A program made the position numbers and the translations under genes. This document shows positions 18,180 through 26,834 of a stretch of 64,000 nt of DNA, piece after piece. The DNA lies in assembly GCA_012520845.1 (NCBI GenBank), contig JAAYNL010000004.1:22736-86735 (forward strand). The letters run 5' to 3'. Below the pieces are notes generated by a model. That model saw only the letters and a program-made list of their open reading frames with translations. It did no database searches and was not told the DNA's origin. Each line of letters starts with the position of its first letter. The first letter of the stretch is position 1. The DNA comes from Thermoplasmatales archaeon. GTDB taxonomy: Archaea > Thermoplasmatota > Thermoplasmata > Methanomassiliicoccales > Methanomethylophilaceae.

Positions 18180-18719
18180 TCAAATCCAACCCCTGTCGTA
18201 TGGCTTGAAGCAGGAAAGACAGACCTTCCTGCCCTCTTGCAGGCGGACCATGTCCTCCCGGGTCCTTTCGCCGCATACCTCGCAACGGACGCTTTCGAAG
18301 ATCCTCGCCTTCTCGGGCAGCTCGAATCCCGGTTTTTTGAATACGAACAGCGACTCCGCCGGGGATTCGAGGATTTTCCGCATGAGTTCCCCGCGTTCGA
18401 GATCCTCCCAACCCGCGGGGAACTCCACGACGAGCCTTATCCCCTTCCCGCTTTTCCTCGAGAAGAAGGAATACGCGCTCTTGCCGGTGCGCCTGAACAG
18501 GAGGTTGCCCTTGCCGGCGGTGCAGGACAGCAGGTACTGTATGCAGTCTATGCCGCAGGCGTCGTTCTCGGAGACGCAGACGATTTCCTCGTCCACCGCC
18601 CTTTCCATCGGGATGCCCAGTCTTTCCATCGCCGCGAAGGATGCGGCGTAACCGATGGCGAGGCCGGGGCAGCCGTGCCCGTGGAATTTCACGCATTCTT
18701 CCCAGAGTTTTTCGTCCAT
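18180..18719 (-). CDS. FmdE family protein with C-terminal zinc finger
   Basis: A 179-residue protein named after formylmethanofuran dehydrogenase subunit E. The start has the family motif FHGHGCPGLAIGYAAS near residue 12, with conserved Cys in ENDACGIDCIQYLLSCTAGKGN. The C-terminus is a zinc finger (VRCEVCGE then KVCLSCF). FmdE family members are widespread in methanogens, including lineages without the full CO2-reducing pathway, and often lie near molybdenum or metal-related genes. The specific role is not established. It converges with purH, the stops being 6 bases apart. Confidence 0.88.
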   Translation of the reverse strand: MDEKLWEECVKFHGHGCPGLAIGYAASFAAMERLGIPMERAVDEEIVCVSENDACGIDCIQYLLSCTAGKGNLLFRRTGKSAYSFFSRKSGKGIRLVVEFPAGWEDLERGELMRKILESPAESLFVFKKPGFELPEKARIFESVRCEVCGERTREDMVRLQEGRKVCLSCFKPYDRGWI

Positions 18720-18799
18720 GGTGTGCGGATGCCCCCTGTAGGTAAATAATGCCGTGTCCGGGCAACGTCGTTATCCGAGCCCCGTGCGGATTGCGGCCT

Positions 18800-18988
18800 T
18801 TATTCCAACCCTTCCGGGATTATCGGTTTTCCCTCGGCCTTCCTCTTCATGTGGCCGCCCGGGCCGCCCCTGTCTATCCGGGCCTTCTCGATGCATTCGG
18901 GGTCGTCGCAGACGAAGGCGGCGAACACGATGTTGGTGCATTTTTTGCCGCAATATTCGCAGTCGTAGTCGTCGAAGTTTATCGCCAT
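18800..18988 (-). CDS. Small zinc-ribbon protein, 62 aa
   Basis: The frame starting MAINFDDYDCEYCGKKCTN encodes a 62-residue protein with CEYCGKKC and a second Cys pair (CDDPEC), enough for one zinc site, and a basic C-terminus (GGHMKRKAEGKPIIPEG). The start at 18988 is the natural one; the longer frame upstream overlaps the toxin gene out of frame. Family unknown. It lies on the same strand as the toxin-antitoxin pair, 59 bases downstream. Confidence 0.6.
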   Translation of the reverse strand: MAINFDDYDCEYCGKKCTNIVFAAFVCDDPECIEKARIDRGGPGGHMKRKAEGKPIIPEGLE

Positions 18989-19047
18989 GATTTGGGAATC
19001 GTTAATCGGCGGTATATCGTTTTTCTGTTTCGCTCCAATGCCGAATC

Positions 19048-19314
19048 TCATTTGTAAACGTTTTTGCGGATTCCTTTCCTGATGGCCAACACCGTCAAAC
19101 GACAGTCGTCGATATGGCAGACGATTCTGTAATTTCCGACCCTGTATCCCCAATACTGTCTCAGAGACCCTTTCAACGCCTTGCCCTGGGCGCGAGGATT
19201 GACACATCCCTGAATGTTCTTGTCCAACCACTTCAGAATCAATGCCACTGCACGCCTATCCAATTTTTCAAGATTTTTGTCGGCACTGCTTGAGTAAAAG
19301 AGGTTATAGGCCAT
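19048..19314 (-). CDS. RelE/ParE-type toxin
   Basis: An 88-residue protein of the RelE/ParE superfamily. It starts MAYNLFYSSSADKNLEKLD, has ALKGSLRQYWGYRVGNYRIVCHIDD in the middle, matching the family G-x-x-R-x-R-x-G-x-Y-R-I/V pattern, and ends with TVLAIRKGIRKNVYK, the usual hydrophobic beta strand followed by basic residues. RelE members cleave mRNA on the ribosome; ParE members target gyrase. The catalytic class cannot be set by eye, but the terminal basic/Tyr tail favours RelE. The start overlaps the antitoxin gene by 11 bases. Confidence 0.9.
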   Translation of the reverse strand: MAYNLFYSSSADKNLEKLDRRAVALILKWLDKNIQGCVNPRAQGKALKGSLRQYWGYRVGNYRIVCHIDDCRLTVLAIRKGIRKNVYK

Positions 19315-19525
19315 GTTTTTTCATCATTTCAGAGTGGGGGATGGCCACGCCGTCATTCAAAAAAATCTTATAGGCCTCGTCGGCGTTTTTTATGTCGTAC
19401 TCGTCCTCCAGCATCTCGAAAAACGCGTTCTTGAGTGCCTCGCCCATGGAAATTCCGTTGGCCTCGGCATAGTTCCTTATCGCCTCCTTTTCTTCGTTGG
19501 TAACGCGCACTGTGCATACCGTCAT
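19304..19525 (-). CDS. Ribbon-helix-helix antitoxin of RelB/DUF6290 type
   Basis: A 73-residue protein with an N-terminal ribbon-helix-helix (TVRVTNEEKEAIRNYAEANG then ISMGEALKNAFFEMLED) and an acidic C-terminal part that would wrap the toxin. It precedes the toxin with an 11-base overlap, the classical antitoxin-toxin order. AGGAGGAAAAA stands right before the start. An exact 16-base palindrome lies about 40 bases upstream and is the probable site of autoregulation. Confidence 0.88.
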   Translation of the reverse strand: MTVCTVRVTNEEKEAIRNYAEANGISMGEALKNAFFEMLEDEYDIKNADEAYKIFLNDGVAIPHSEMMKKHGL

Positions 19526-19564
19526 TTTTTCCTCCTAGGCGTCGGTACAATTGTTCTACAATCA

Positions 19565-19580
19565 GAATACATATGTATTC
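19565..19580. promoter_or_regulatory. 16-base perfect palindrome, candidate antitoxin operator
   Basis: The sequence gaatacatatgtattc is its own reverse complement and overlaps the likely TATA region 40-55 bases upstream of the antitoxin start. A second short palindrome, acaattgt, lies at 19547-19554. Ribbon-helix-helix antitoxins typically bind such sites to repress their operon. Confidence 0.6.
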
Positions 19581-19730
19581 AATATATGTTGATATTGGTT
19601 ATTGTGCCAACCCATGCAGTTCGCGAATAATGGGGATGGGGCTCCATAGGACGTCACATCGCCTACTAATGAACCGTACGGCCGGGGAACGAGCGGCAAC
19701 CCGTTAATACGCAAAAAAACATGCGTCGGC

Positions 19731-20120
19731 ATGGACACGGGCGGAATCAGGGAGGCCAGGGGCATATCCGGGTGCCTTGTTTGCGGGTCATGCACCAGGG
19801 TCTGCCCCAGCGCCAGGCACGGCGGGTTCGTTCCCGACGAGTTCATCGGCGCGGTGGACGAGGGCCGCGAGGCCGTGGGCATATGGGACTGCCTGCAATG
19901 CCGCAGGTGCTCGCACGCATGCCCCGCCGGCATCGACGTGGCGGCGACGGTACAGGACGTCCGCAGGCTTTATGCCGCGGCGGGAAACGCGCCGGCGAAA
20001 TTCCTCAGGGCGGCGGAAACCGCCCGGGAAACCGGCGCATCTGTTGCCAGGTCCCCGAGGATTGCGAAGCAAAGGGCGGACCTGGGTCTTCCGGTTTCAG
20101 CGCGGGAGGGGTCCGGATGA
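19731..20120 (+). CDS. HdrC-like iron-sulfur protein
   Basis: A 129-residue protein resembling heterodisulfide reductase subunit C. Two [4Fe-4S] motifs are visible: CLVCGSCTRVCPSA near residues 15-28 and CLQCRRCSHACPAG near residues 54-67. In HdrABC, HdrC passes electrons from HdrA to HdrB. The protein is slightly shorter than typical HdrC. Its stop overlaps the start of the HdrB-like gene as ATGA. No hdrA is next to it. Confidence 0.85.
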   Translation: MDTGGIREARGISGCLVCGSCTRVCPSARHGGFVPDEFIGAVDEGREAVGIWDCLQCRRCSHACPAGIDVAATVQDVRRLYAAAGNAPAKFLRAAETARETGASVARSPRIAKQRADLGLPVSAREGSG

Positions 20121-20809
20121 TCCTTTACTTGGGCTGCCTTGTTCCCGAGAGGCTCCCGTCGATAGAGGCGGCGACCCGTTTCGTCATCGACAGGATAGGC
20201 GCGGATCTGGCCGATTCGCCCGTCGCGGACTGCTGCTTCGATCCCGCGGGGATGTCCGCCGTCGACCCTGAAGGATGGGAGAGCGCCGTTTCCCGCATAC
20301 ACTCCGCCGCCGGGGGCGAAGGCATCGTCACCCTGTGCGACGGCTGCTCGCTCTCGCTGTCCCAGTACGACGGCGGAAACCGCGTGGACGGGTTCATGGC
20401 GTTCCTCCACTCCAACCTCGCCGCCGTGCGGGAGGCCGTCACCAAACCGTTGGGTATGGAGGTCGCATCCTTCCCGGGGTGTCATTGCGTCGACGTCTGC
20501 GAGAGGAACGGGCAAAACGCCGTCTCGATGATGACCCAGCTGCTTGAGGCATTGGGATGTGAAACGCATCCCCCGGGGAGGAACCTTTGCTGCGGCGGCA
20601 ACGTTTCCGGAATCAACGACGAGCTTTCCAGGAAGGTATTGGCCGAAACCCTGAGGTCCTTCGGCGACAGGCCGGTGGCCGTCACGTGCCCGTTCTGCTT
20701 CGTGCAGTTCGACATGGTCGCCAGGAAAAAGACGTACCATATCGCGGAATTGGCCGCCATGGCGATGGGATGGGACGTGGACCCGTTGGATTACCACCGC
20801 GGCAAATGA
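20117..20809 (+). CDS. HdrB-like protein with two CCG domains
   Basis: A 230-residue relative of heterodisulfide reductase subunit B. Both cysteine-rich CCG domains look complete: the first has LGCLVP, DCCFDPAG and TLCDGCSL, the second has FPGCHC, LCCGGN and CPFCFVQFD. In HdrB these bind the two noncubane [4Fe-4S] clusters that reduce CoM-S-S-CoB. It is a little short and its first domain deviates (CCFD instead of CCG), so the substrate might be another disulfide. It is coupled by ATGA overlap to the HdrC-like gene. Confidence 0.85.
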   Translation: MILYLGCLVPERLPSIEAATRFVIDRIGADLADSPVADCCFDPAGMSAVDPEGWESAVSRIHSAAGGEGIVTLCDGCSLSLSQYDGGNRVDGFMAFLHSNLAAVREAVTKPLGMEVASFPGCHCVDVCERNGQNAVSMMTQLLEALGCETHPPGRNLCCGGNVSGINDELSRKVLAETLRSFGDRPVAVTCPFCFVQFDMVARKKTYHIAELAAMAMGWDVDPLDYHRGK

Positions 20810-20810
20810 G

Positions 20811-21614
20811 TCAGTCCAGGTCGAGGGAGAAGTGCACCGCCCGTGCGGAATGCGTCAGGGAACCCATGGACACGACGTCTGCCACGCCGGAATAAGATGC
20901 GACATTGTCGAGATCCACGCCCCCGGATGCCTCAACGGTAATGTCTGGGTCAATGGCTTTGACGGCGTCCCTTATTTCGGCGATCCGGGACGGCGGCAGG
21001 TTGTCCACCAGGATGGAATCGGCGCCCATCTTCGCCGCGGTGACGGCGTCCACAAGGGTTTCCGCCTCGACCTGGACGGACATGGCGTACGGCGCGTCCA
21101 TGGCCGCGTCCATGGCCGCGGCCAGCCCGCCGGCCGCCTTGATGTGGTTGTCCTTTATCAGCACGGCGTCGTAAAGCCCGTGGCGGTGGGCGAGTCCCCC
21201 GCCCAGCTCTATCGCCCTTTTCTCGTATTTCCTGAACCCCGGTGTGGTTTTCCTGGTGCCGGCCACCTTGGTGGGGGCGCAGAGCTTGGTGGCCAGCGAG
21301 GTCGCCGTGGCGATGCCGCTCATCCTCATCAGGAAATTGAGGGCGGTCCTCTCGCAGGTCAGTATGGCGGCCATCCGGCCGCGGACGCCCATGACGGCGT
21401 CTCCCTTATTCGCGTTCCCGCCGTCGTCGATGAACACCTCGCATTCGACGCCCATCAGGCCGAACACGCCGACGGCCTCCTCCACGCCGGCAACGACCGC
21501 GTCCTCCTCGCAGAAGACGGTCGCCCGGGCTTCGCCGGGGGGCACGGTGAGGGCGGTCGTGACGTCGCCCGCGCCGACGTCCTCATCCAGGAATCTGCGG
21601 AGGTCCTCAGACAT
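20811..21614 (-). CDS. nadC: Nicotinate-nucleotide pyrophosphorylase (quinolinate phosphoribosyltransferase)
   Basis: Makes nicotinate mononucleotide from quinolinate and PRPP in NAD synthesis. The 267-residue protein begins LRRFLDEDVGAGDVTT and has CERTALNFLMRMSGIAT, the signature AGTRKTTPGFRKYEKRAIELGG near residue 120, and HRHGLYDAVLIKDNHI near residue 143. The C-terminus has VEASGGVDLDNVASYSGVADVVSMGSLTHS. Its start overlaps the end of the upstream beta-CASP gene by 8 bases, so the two are co-transcribed. No nadA or nadB is in the window. Confidence 0.96.
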   Translation of the reverse strand: MSEDLRRFLDEDVGAGDVTTALTVPPGEARATVFCEEDAVVAGVEEAVGVFGLMGVECEVFIDDGGNANKGDAVMGVRGRMAAILTCERTALNFLMRMSGIATATSLATKLCAPTKVAGTRKTTPGFRKYEKRAIELGGGLAHRHGLYDAVLIKDNHIKAAGGLAAAMDAAMDAPYAMSVQVEAETLVDAVTAAKMGADSILVDNLPPSRIAEIRDAVKAIDPDITVEASGGVDLDNVASYSGVADVVSMGSLTHSARAVHFSLDLD

Positions 21615-22842
21615 TGAGCGTGAATTCCTTGCCCGTTTCCGGCAGGATCACGTTGTAGTCCGCCAGGTCGTCGAGGAAAAGGTCCCTGGTGTCGGAGTGC
21701 ATCAGGATCACGTTGTCGGGGTCGCATCCCCTCACGAAGTCGACGATCTGCCCGTGGTCGGCGTGGGCGGAGAAATCGAACCTGTCCAGCTCGCATTCGA
21801 TCTTGGTCATCTGGCCGTTGATGTTGATGGCGCCCGTCTCGACCAGCATCCTGCCGTTGGTGTCCTCGGCCTGGAAGCCGACGAGGAACACGGCGCTCTT
21901 CGGGTCGTCCTTGAGCCGGTCCAGGTAGCCGAGGACCGGGCCGCCGTCCAGCATGCCGCCGGTCGTCACGATGATCTCGGCCCTGGCAGCTCTCGTCCTC
22001 ATGCCGCTGTTGCGGACCTCGTTGAATCTCCTGCGGGCCTTCCTCAGCTTGCCCTTGTCGTCGAGGTATTCCTTGTAATAGGAATAGAGGCGGCTGACGG
22101 ACCTGCCCATGCCGTCGACCCACATCTCGTAGTTGAGCCCCGACAGCATGCACATGATTTCCTGGGTCCTGCCTATGGCGAAGCTGGGTATGACGACGGT
22201 GCCGCCGCGGTCTATGACCTCGTGCACCCTGTTTATGAGCCTCCTTTCCTCCTCGTGCCTGTTCCTGTGGCGTCTGCCGCCGTAGGTGCCCTCTATGAAG
22301 AGGTTGGTGCAGTCCACGGGCTCGGCGCCCTTGACCAGGGACGTGGGCACGGTGTGGATGTCCCCGGTGTAAAGGGTGGAGACGTCGCTTCTGTACTCGA
22401 ACATCGCCGCCCCGGGGATGTGGCCGGCGGGATGGGTCTCGACCTCGATGCCGTCGACTTCAATCACGTCCCCGAAGGACAGGGGGACCACCGAATCCAT
22501 GGTCTTCTCGATGTCGCCCGTGGTATAGTTCTGGGGGTAGCCCTCGGCCTTGGCGATTTTCAGGCTGTCGTACATCAGGATCTCGCCGACCTCGGCGGTA
22601 AGGGGGGTGGTGAACAGTTCGGTGGTGCCCCTGGAACACACGGAGGGCATCATGCCACAGTGGTCCAGGTGGCTGTGGGTGAGGAACGCCCGGTCCACCC
22701 TGCCCGCTTCCAACGGCACCTGCGGGGGTTTTTCAGGGCTCATGCCGTATTCCACCAGGAATCTGGCGCCCCCGACGTCTATAGTCATTCCCATGCGGCC
22801 GATGTCCTCGGCTCCGCCCAGGAACCTGAATTTCGCATCCAT
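21607..22842 (-). CDS. Beta-CASP metallo-beta-lactamase ribonuclease, aCPSF2-like
   Basis: A 411-residue zinc-dependent nuclease. The metallo-beta-lactamase core shows LTHSHLDHCG (HxHxDH, near residue 52), HPAGHIPGA and YTGDIH. The beta-CASP part has GGTVVIPSFAIGRTQEI, IIVTTGGMLDGGP, FSAHADHGQIVDFVRG and a C-terminal LMHSD. No N-terminal KH domains are present, so it resembles archaeal aCPSF2 rather than the KH-containing termination factor aCPSF1/FttA. Such enzymes degrade RNA 5' to 3' or cut it internally. The start MDAKFRFLGGAEDIGRMG at 22842 follows GAGAT. Confidence 0.92.
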   Translation of the reverse strand: MDAKFRFLGGAEDIGRMGMTIDVGGARFLVEYGMSPEKPPQVPLEAGRVDRAFLTHSHLDHCGMMPSVCSRGTTELFTTPLTAEVGEILMYDSLKIAKAEGYPQNYTTGDIEKTMDSVVPLSFGDVIEVDGIEVETHPAGHIPGAAMFEYRSDVSTLYTGDIHTVPTSLVKGAEPVDCTNLFIEGTYGGRRHRNRHEEERRLINRVHEVIDRGGTVVIPSFAIGRTQEIMCMLSGLNYEMWVDGMGRSVSRLYSYYKEYLDDKGKLRKARRRFNEVRNSGMRTRAARAEIIVTTGGMLDGGPVLGYLDRLKDDPKSAVFLVGFQAEDTNGRMLVETGAININGQMTKIECELDRFDFSAHADHGQIVDFVRGCDPDNVILMHSDTRDLFLDDLADYNVILPETGKEFTLNV

Positions 22843-22882
22843 CTCAGTATACCTTCCGTTTGTGTTCCCCAGAGGGGTGTGA

Positions 22883-22900
22883 AAGGGGCGTTCGCCCCTT
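22883..22900. repeat. GC-rich palindromic hairpin
   Basis: AAGGGGCG and CGCCCCTT flank a 2-base TT, giving an 18-base near-perfect inverted repeat in the intergenic space 41 bases upstream of the beta-CASP gene. It resembles the GGGGC/GCCCC hairpins at 10790-10812 and 47818-47837. Confidence 0.5.
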
Positions 22901-23092
22901 GGACAGTCACGCGTCCGCGCCGGGACGCACGGTCGCACCTATCGGAAACTGGTATATTTACGTTGTTCGAACCGTCCCGGCGCGGGAGGGCATCCGCATA
23001 GTTTCGCCGACGGTGTCCCGCCGACCGTGGGTTTTAAATATCCTCAGGATTAATGAGAGGTGTCCGACAATAGTCTGACAAAGGGGATGCAC

Positions 23093-23911
23093 ATGTTCGG
23101 TTCAAGGAGCGCGCGCGGTGCGCGCGTCGTCGACTCGAGAATCGCCGACAGCGGGGCGTATAGCCCGAAGGTCGCGTACGCGATCACATTGGCGCTGTCC
23201 TTTGTATTGTGGTGGGTGCCTGGCCTTGGCCAGGCGACCGCGGGTTACGTCGGTGGGCGCAAGGCGGGAACCTCCGCGGCGGCCCTCCTTTCCGGCGCGC
23301 TGGCCGCGGCGTCGCTTTTCCTTCTGTCGTTGGCGTTCACCTCGGTTTCCGGCAATATCCCGGAAGTCTACGCCGTCGGGTTCGCCACCGACTATTTCGC
23401 GTCGTTCGTCGAATTTTCCGAGGGCGTTTCCACGGTCGCCGTCAATCCCTACGCCTTGCTCGTGGTGTTCTCGATGGTGGGCGGGATGATGGCGGGCCAG
23501 GCGAGGAAGGAGGCGGACCTGCTGGTCAGGGCATCCGCCGAGGCCAACAGGCGTAGGCACAGGTCCGTGGACCTGCACGCCGCCGGCAGGAAGCTCGGTT
23601 TCGAGAGTTACGAAAACTGTCTGAAGGTCAGCGTCAACACGATGAACCCCGTAAGCAGGCCGGTGCGCGCCGACAAACCGGAAACGCCGGAGCCCGTGCA
23701 GGCAATCGTCGAGGAAACCCCCCCGCCGGAGCCCGCCGCCCCGGCGCGGAGACAGTCCCCGGTGACGTCCACCCTGGACATGTCCTCGACGCTCTCGACG
23801 GCGACCACCGCCGACGACGACAACCCGTTCGCGGCGATCCTCGGGAAATCCGACCGTAAGGTGGAGACCTCGGCCGCCAGGGTGCAGCAAGACGACTTCG
23901 AGTACATCTGA
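23093..23911 (+). CDS. Membrane protein with long disordered C-terminal tail
   Basis: The protein has a short basic N-terminus, a membrane region with about four helices between residues 25 and 135 (including WWVPGLGQATAGYVGGRKAG, a TM2-like turn), and then a cytosolic tail of about 130 residues rich in Pro, Glu, Ala and Thr that ends DDFEYI. No family recognised. The frame opens at a GTG at 23060, but a TATA box at 23034-23041 predicts a transcript start near 23063, and AAGGGG at 23081-23086 favours ATG 23093 (or 23087). Confidence 0.7.
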   Translation: MFGSRSARGARVVDSRIADSGAYSPKVAYAITLALSFVLWWVPGLGQATAGYVGGRKAGTSAAALLSGALAAASLFLLSLAFTSVSGNIPEVYAVGFATDYFASFVEFSEGVSTVAVNPYALLVVFSMVGGMMAGQARKEADLLVRASAEANRRRHRSVDLHAAGRKLGFESYENCLKVSVNTMNPVSRPVRADKPETPEPVQAIVEETPPPEPAAPARRQSPVTSTLDMSSTLSTATTADDDNPFAAILGKSDRKVETSAARVQQDDFEYI

Positions 23912-23976
23912 GCCCCGCCCGTTCCTGCAACATTATTTTATAGAGTTATTTGTTGGGGGAACACGAGGTTGAAAGA

Positions 23977-24279
23977 TTGTTCTGTTCCAAATGCAAATCT
24001 CTGATGTTTCCGAAGGAGGGCATCTACGTTTGCAGGCAATGCGGTAACGAGGAACAGTTCGGCAAGGCCGAAAAGTTCACAACCAACGCCCGGTCCAAGG
24101 AGACGATAATCGTCTCGGACACGGACCCCGGCGCCTTTTTGCCGAAAACGCGCATAAAGTGCCCGGAATGTTCCAATCCGGAGGCGTATTACACCATCAG
24201 GCAGACCCGTTCCGCCGATGAGCCCGAGACCCGGATATATCGCTGCTGCAAATGCCAACACTCTTGGAGAGAGTATTAA
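23977..24279 (+). CDS. tfs: Transcription elongation factor TFS
   Basis: TFS stimulates RNA cleavage by backtracked archaeal RNA polymerase, as TFIIS does. The protein has an N-terminal zinc ribbon (FCSKCKSLM and CRQCGNEE) and a C-terminal TFIIS-type zinc ribbon with CPEC, the invasive acidic pair DE within RQTRSADEPETRIYRC, and CCKC. A TTG at 23977 gives the usual MFCSKCKSLM start and 100 residues; GAGGT at 23965-23969 is well spaced. The longer frame from 23950 overlaps the predicted TATA/transcript start region. pcn follows 37 bases later. Confidence 0.95.
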   Translation: MFCSKCKSLMFPKEGIYVCRQCGNEEQFGKAEKFTTNARSKETIIVSDTDPGAFLPKTRIKCPECSNPEAYYTIRQTRSADEPETRIYRCCKCQHSWREY

Positions 24280-24316
24280 ATTCAGACAACCAATCAGGTA
24301 ACGGGTCGGTGAGCGA

Positions 24317-25054
24317 TTGTTTAAAGCGGAAGTCAAGTCGGAGACGTTGAAAGGGGTGGTGAACATCATATCCACCCTCGTGGACGAGGTAAAATTCACC
24401 GTCGGCTCTGAGGGCATAAGCCTCAAGGCCGTCGATCCCGCCCATGTGGCGATGATCGAGCTGAGGATGGAGGCCGGGGCCTTCGAATCCTTCTCCGCCT
24501 CCGACACCGAGATCGGCGTCGATTTGGACAAAATCAAGGACGTGCTGAAGCTGGCGGGTTCCGGCGACGTGATTTCCATGGAGCAGGACGAGGACCACGG
24601 CAGGCTCGTGTTCAGGATAGGGAACATCACCAGGCGCATGAACCTGGTGGACACCTCCAGCATGAGCGACCCCAAGGTGCCCCAGCTCGACATACAGTCC
24701 AGCATCCTGGTTTCCGCCGGCGAGCTGCAGAAAGGCATCAGGGCGGCCGAGACGGTCTCGGACCACATCGCCCTTACCGCCGACGCGGATTTCTTCGAGC
24801 TTTCCTGCGAGGGCGACACGGATTCCGCGAACCTGCGCCTGGAGGCGTCCATGCTGGAGAGGCTGGACGTCCCCGGGAGGGTCCGGAGCCTGTTCCCCCT
24901 CGACTATTTCTCCAACCTCATAAAGGCGGTGCCGGCCGACACGAAGGTCGAGATCAGGCTGGACAACGACTACCCCGTCAAAATCAAATTCCCCCTCGCC
25001 GACGGCAACGGAGGCGTGGACTACCTCCTGGCGCCCAGGATCGAAAGTGACTGA
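24317..25054 (+). CDS. pcn: DNA polymerase sliding clamp (PCNA)
   Basis: A 245-residue homotrimeric clamp that tethers replicative polymerases and FEN1 to DNA. It has LVDEVKFTVGSEGISLKAVDPAHVA near residue 20, YFSNLIKAVPADTKVEIRLDNDYPVKI near residue 195 and the C-terminal APRIESD. The PCNA interdomain and C-terminal elements are complete. The start is TTG at 24317 with GGTGAG just upstream. It follows tfs and precedes the transketolase gene by 9 bases, so replication, transcription and sugar metabolism genes share one run. Confidence 0.97.
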   Translation: MFKAEVKSETLKGVVNIISTLVDEVKFTVGSEGISLKAVDPAHVAMIELRMEAGAFESFSASDTEIGVDLDKIKDVLKLAGSGDVISMEQDEDHGRLVFRIGNITRRMNLVDTSSMSDPKVPQLDIQSSILVSAGELQKGIRAAETVSDHIALTADADFFELSCEGDTDSANLRLEASMLERLDVPGRVRSLFPLDYFSNLIKAVPADTKVEIRLDNDYPVKIKFPLADGNGGVDYLLAPRIESD

Positions 25055-25063
25055 GGCAGTCAG

Positions 25064-25885
25064 ATGAGGGGACCGTCCGAACTAAGCAGGATCGCCGACT
25101 GCCTTAGGCTCGACGTCATCAACATGACCTCGGAGGCCGGGTCCGGCCATCCGGGGGGTTCCCTGTCCGCCGCCGACCTGATGGCCGCGCTGTATTTCAG
25201 GGTAATGAAACACAGACCCTCCGACCCTTCCTGGGACGGCAGGGACAGGTTCGTGCTTTCCAAGGGCCACGTCGCCCCCGTGCTCTACGCCGCCTTGGCG
25301 GAGGCCGGGTACTTCCCCAGGTCCGAGCTGCCCAAGCTCAGGAAGATGGGTTCGATGCTCCAGGGCCACCCCGTCAGGGGGAAGGTGCCCGGCGTGGAGA
25401 TGTCCACGGGTTCCCTGGGCCAGGGTCTCAGCATGGCCTGCGGCATCGCGCTCGCCGCCAAGATGGACGGCAAGGGCCACAGGACCTTCTGCCTGCTCGG
25501 CGACGGCGAGTTGCAGAGCGGGCAGAATTGGGAGGCGGCGATGTTCGCCGCCCATTACAAACTATCCAATCTCGTGGCCGTTGTGGACAGGAACCGCCTG
25601 CAGATCGTCGGGTGCACCGAGGAGGCCATGGCACTGGAGCCGTTGGCGGACAAGTTCACCGCATTCGGGTGGGAAACGGTACGGGTGGACGGCCACGACA
25701 TGGACGCTCTCGTAAAGGCGTTGGAAAAACCCCTCGGCAAGGAAAGACCCAGATGCATAATCATGGACACCGTCAAGGGCAAGGGCGTGTCTTTCATGGA
25801 AAACCAGGCGGGATTCCACGGCAGGGCCTGCAACCAGGACGAGCGCAAGTGCGCCGTGGACGAGCTCAAGGAGGCCATCGAATGA
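25064..25885 (+). CDS. Transketolase, N-terminal subunit
   Basis: The thiamine-diphosphate-binding half of a split transketolase (273 aa). It shows ASGHPGGSLS-type residues (SEAGSGHPGGSLSAADLMA), STGSLGQGLSMACG near residue 112, and the ThDP motif GDGELQSGQNWEAAMFA near residue 146. Together with the C-terminal subunit it moves two-carbon ketol units in the non-oxidative pentose phosphate pathway. Its stop overlaps the start of the C-terminal subunit as ATGA, which would keep the two subunits equimolar. Confidence 0.96.
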   Translation: MRGPSELSRIADCLRLDVINMTSEAGSGHPGGSLSAADLMAALYFRVMKHRPSDPSWDGRDRFVLSKGHVAPVLYAALAEAGYFPRSELPKLRKMGSMLQGHPVRGKVPGVEMSTGSLGQGLSMACGIALAAKMDGKGHRTFCLLGDGELQSGQNWEAAMFAAHYKLSNLVAVVDRNRLQIVGCTEEAMALEPLADKFTAFGWETVRVDGHDMDALVKALEKPLGKERPRCIIMDTVKGKGVSFMENQAGFHGRACNQDERKCAVDELKEAIE

Positions 25886-26829
25886 CGGAAAGGCTCGTCC
25901 AACGCAATTACTACGGCAAGGCCCTGGCCGAGCTGGCCAGGACCCGCAAGGATGTAGTGGTCCTCGACGCCGACCTCGCCGACTCCACGAAGACCTCCGA
26001 GTTCAGGAAGGTCGCCCCCGAGAGGTTCGTCGAGGTCGGGATCGCGGAGCAGAACATGATCGGCGTCGCCTCCGGCCTCGCCGCCTCCGGCAAGACGGTG
26101 TTCGCGTCCACCTTCGCCGTGTTCGCCACCGGGCGCTGCTGGGAGCAGATACGCCTGTCCGTCGCCTACCCGAAGCTCAACGTCAAAATCGTCGCCACCC
26201 ATTGCGGCATAAGCGTGGGCGAGGACGGCGCGTCCCACCAGGCGCTGGAGGACATCTCCCTGATGAGGTCCCTGCCCAACGTCGCCGTGGTCAGCCCAGC
26301 CGACGCCCACCAGGCGTACGCCGCGACCTTCGAGATCGCCGACAGGGAGGGGCCCTGCTACATGAGGATGGGCAGGAGCGAGGTCCCCGTGATCACCGGG
26401 GAGGGCGACGGCTTCGAAATCGGCAAGGCCTACGTGGTTTCCGACGGCTCCGACGTCACGTTGTTCGGCACGGGGCAGATGGTCCACGGCTGCATCGAGG
26501 CCGCCAAGATCCTAGGGTCGAAGTCCATATCGGCCCAGGTCGTCAACGTGTCCACCATCAAACCCATGGACGTCGGCGCGGTGCTGAAGGCCGCGAAATC
26601 CACGGGGTGCGCCGTGACCGCCGAGGAGCATAGCGTCATCGGCGGCCTGGGTTCCGCCGTGGCGGAATGCCTCGTCGAGGGATATCCCGTGCCCATGGAA
26701 AGGGTCGGCACGATGGACACCTTCGGGGAATCCGGGACCCCCCGCCAACTGTTCGAGAAATACGGGCTCACGCCCAAGGACATCGCGGCCGCCGCCGAGA
26801 GGGCGGTCGCCAGGAAGAGCAGGGATTGA
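25882..26829 (+). CDS. Transketolase, C-terminal subunit
   Basis: The pyrimidine-binding and C-terminal half of the split transketolase (315 aa). It begins [19 protein letters not shown], has [13 protein letters not shown], the catalytic segment [19 protein letters not shown] near residue 55, [19 protein letters not shown], and the C-terminal [17 protein letters not shown]. Split transketolases are usual in archaea and many anaerobes. It is coupled to the N-terminal subunit by a 4-base overlap and followed 5 bases later by a transaldolase gene. Confidence 0.96.
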   Translation: MTERLVQRNYYGKALAELARTRKDVVVLDADLADSTKTSEFRKVAPERFVEVGIAEQNMIGVASGLAASGKTVFASTFAVFATGRCWEQIRLSVAYPKLNVKIVATHCGISVGEDGASHQALEDISLMRSLPNVAVVSPADAHQAYAATFEIADREGPCYMRMGRSEVPVITGEGDGFEIGKAYVVSDGSDVTLFGTGQMVHGCIEAAKILGSKSISAQVVNVSTIKPMDVGAVLKAAKSTGCAVTAEEHSVIGGLGSAVAECLVEGYPVPMERVGTMDTFGESGTPRQLFEKYGLTPKDIAAAAERAVARKSRD

Positions 26830-26834
26830 TAACG

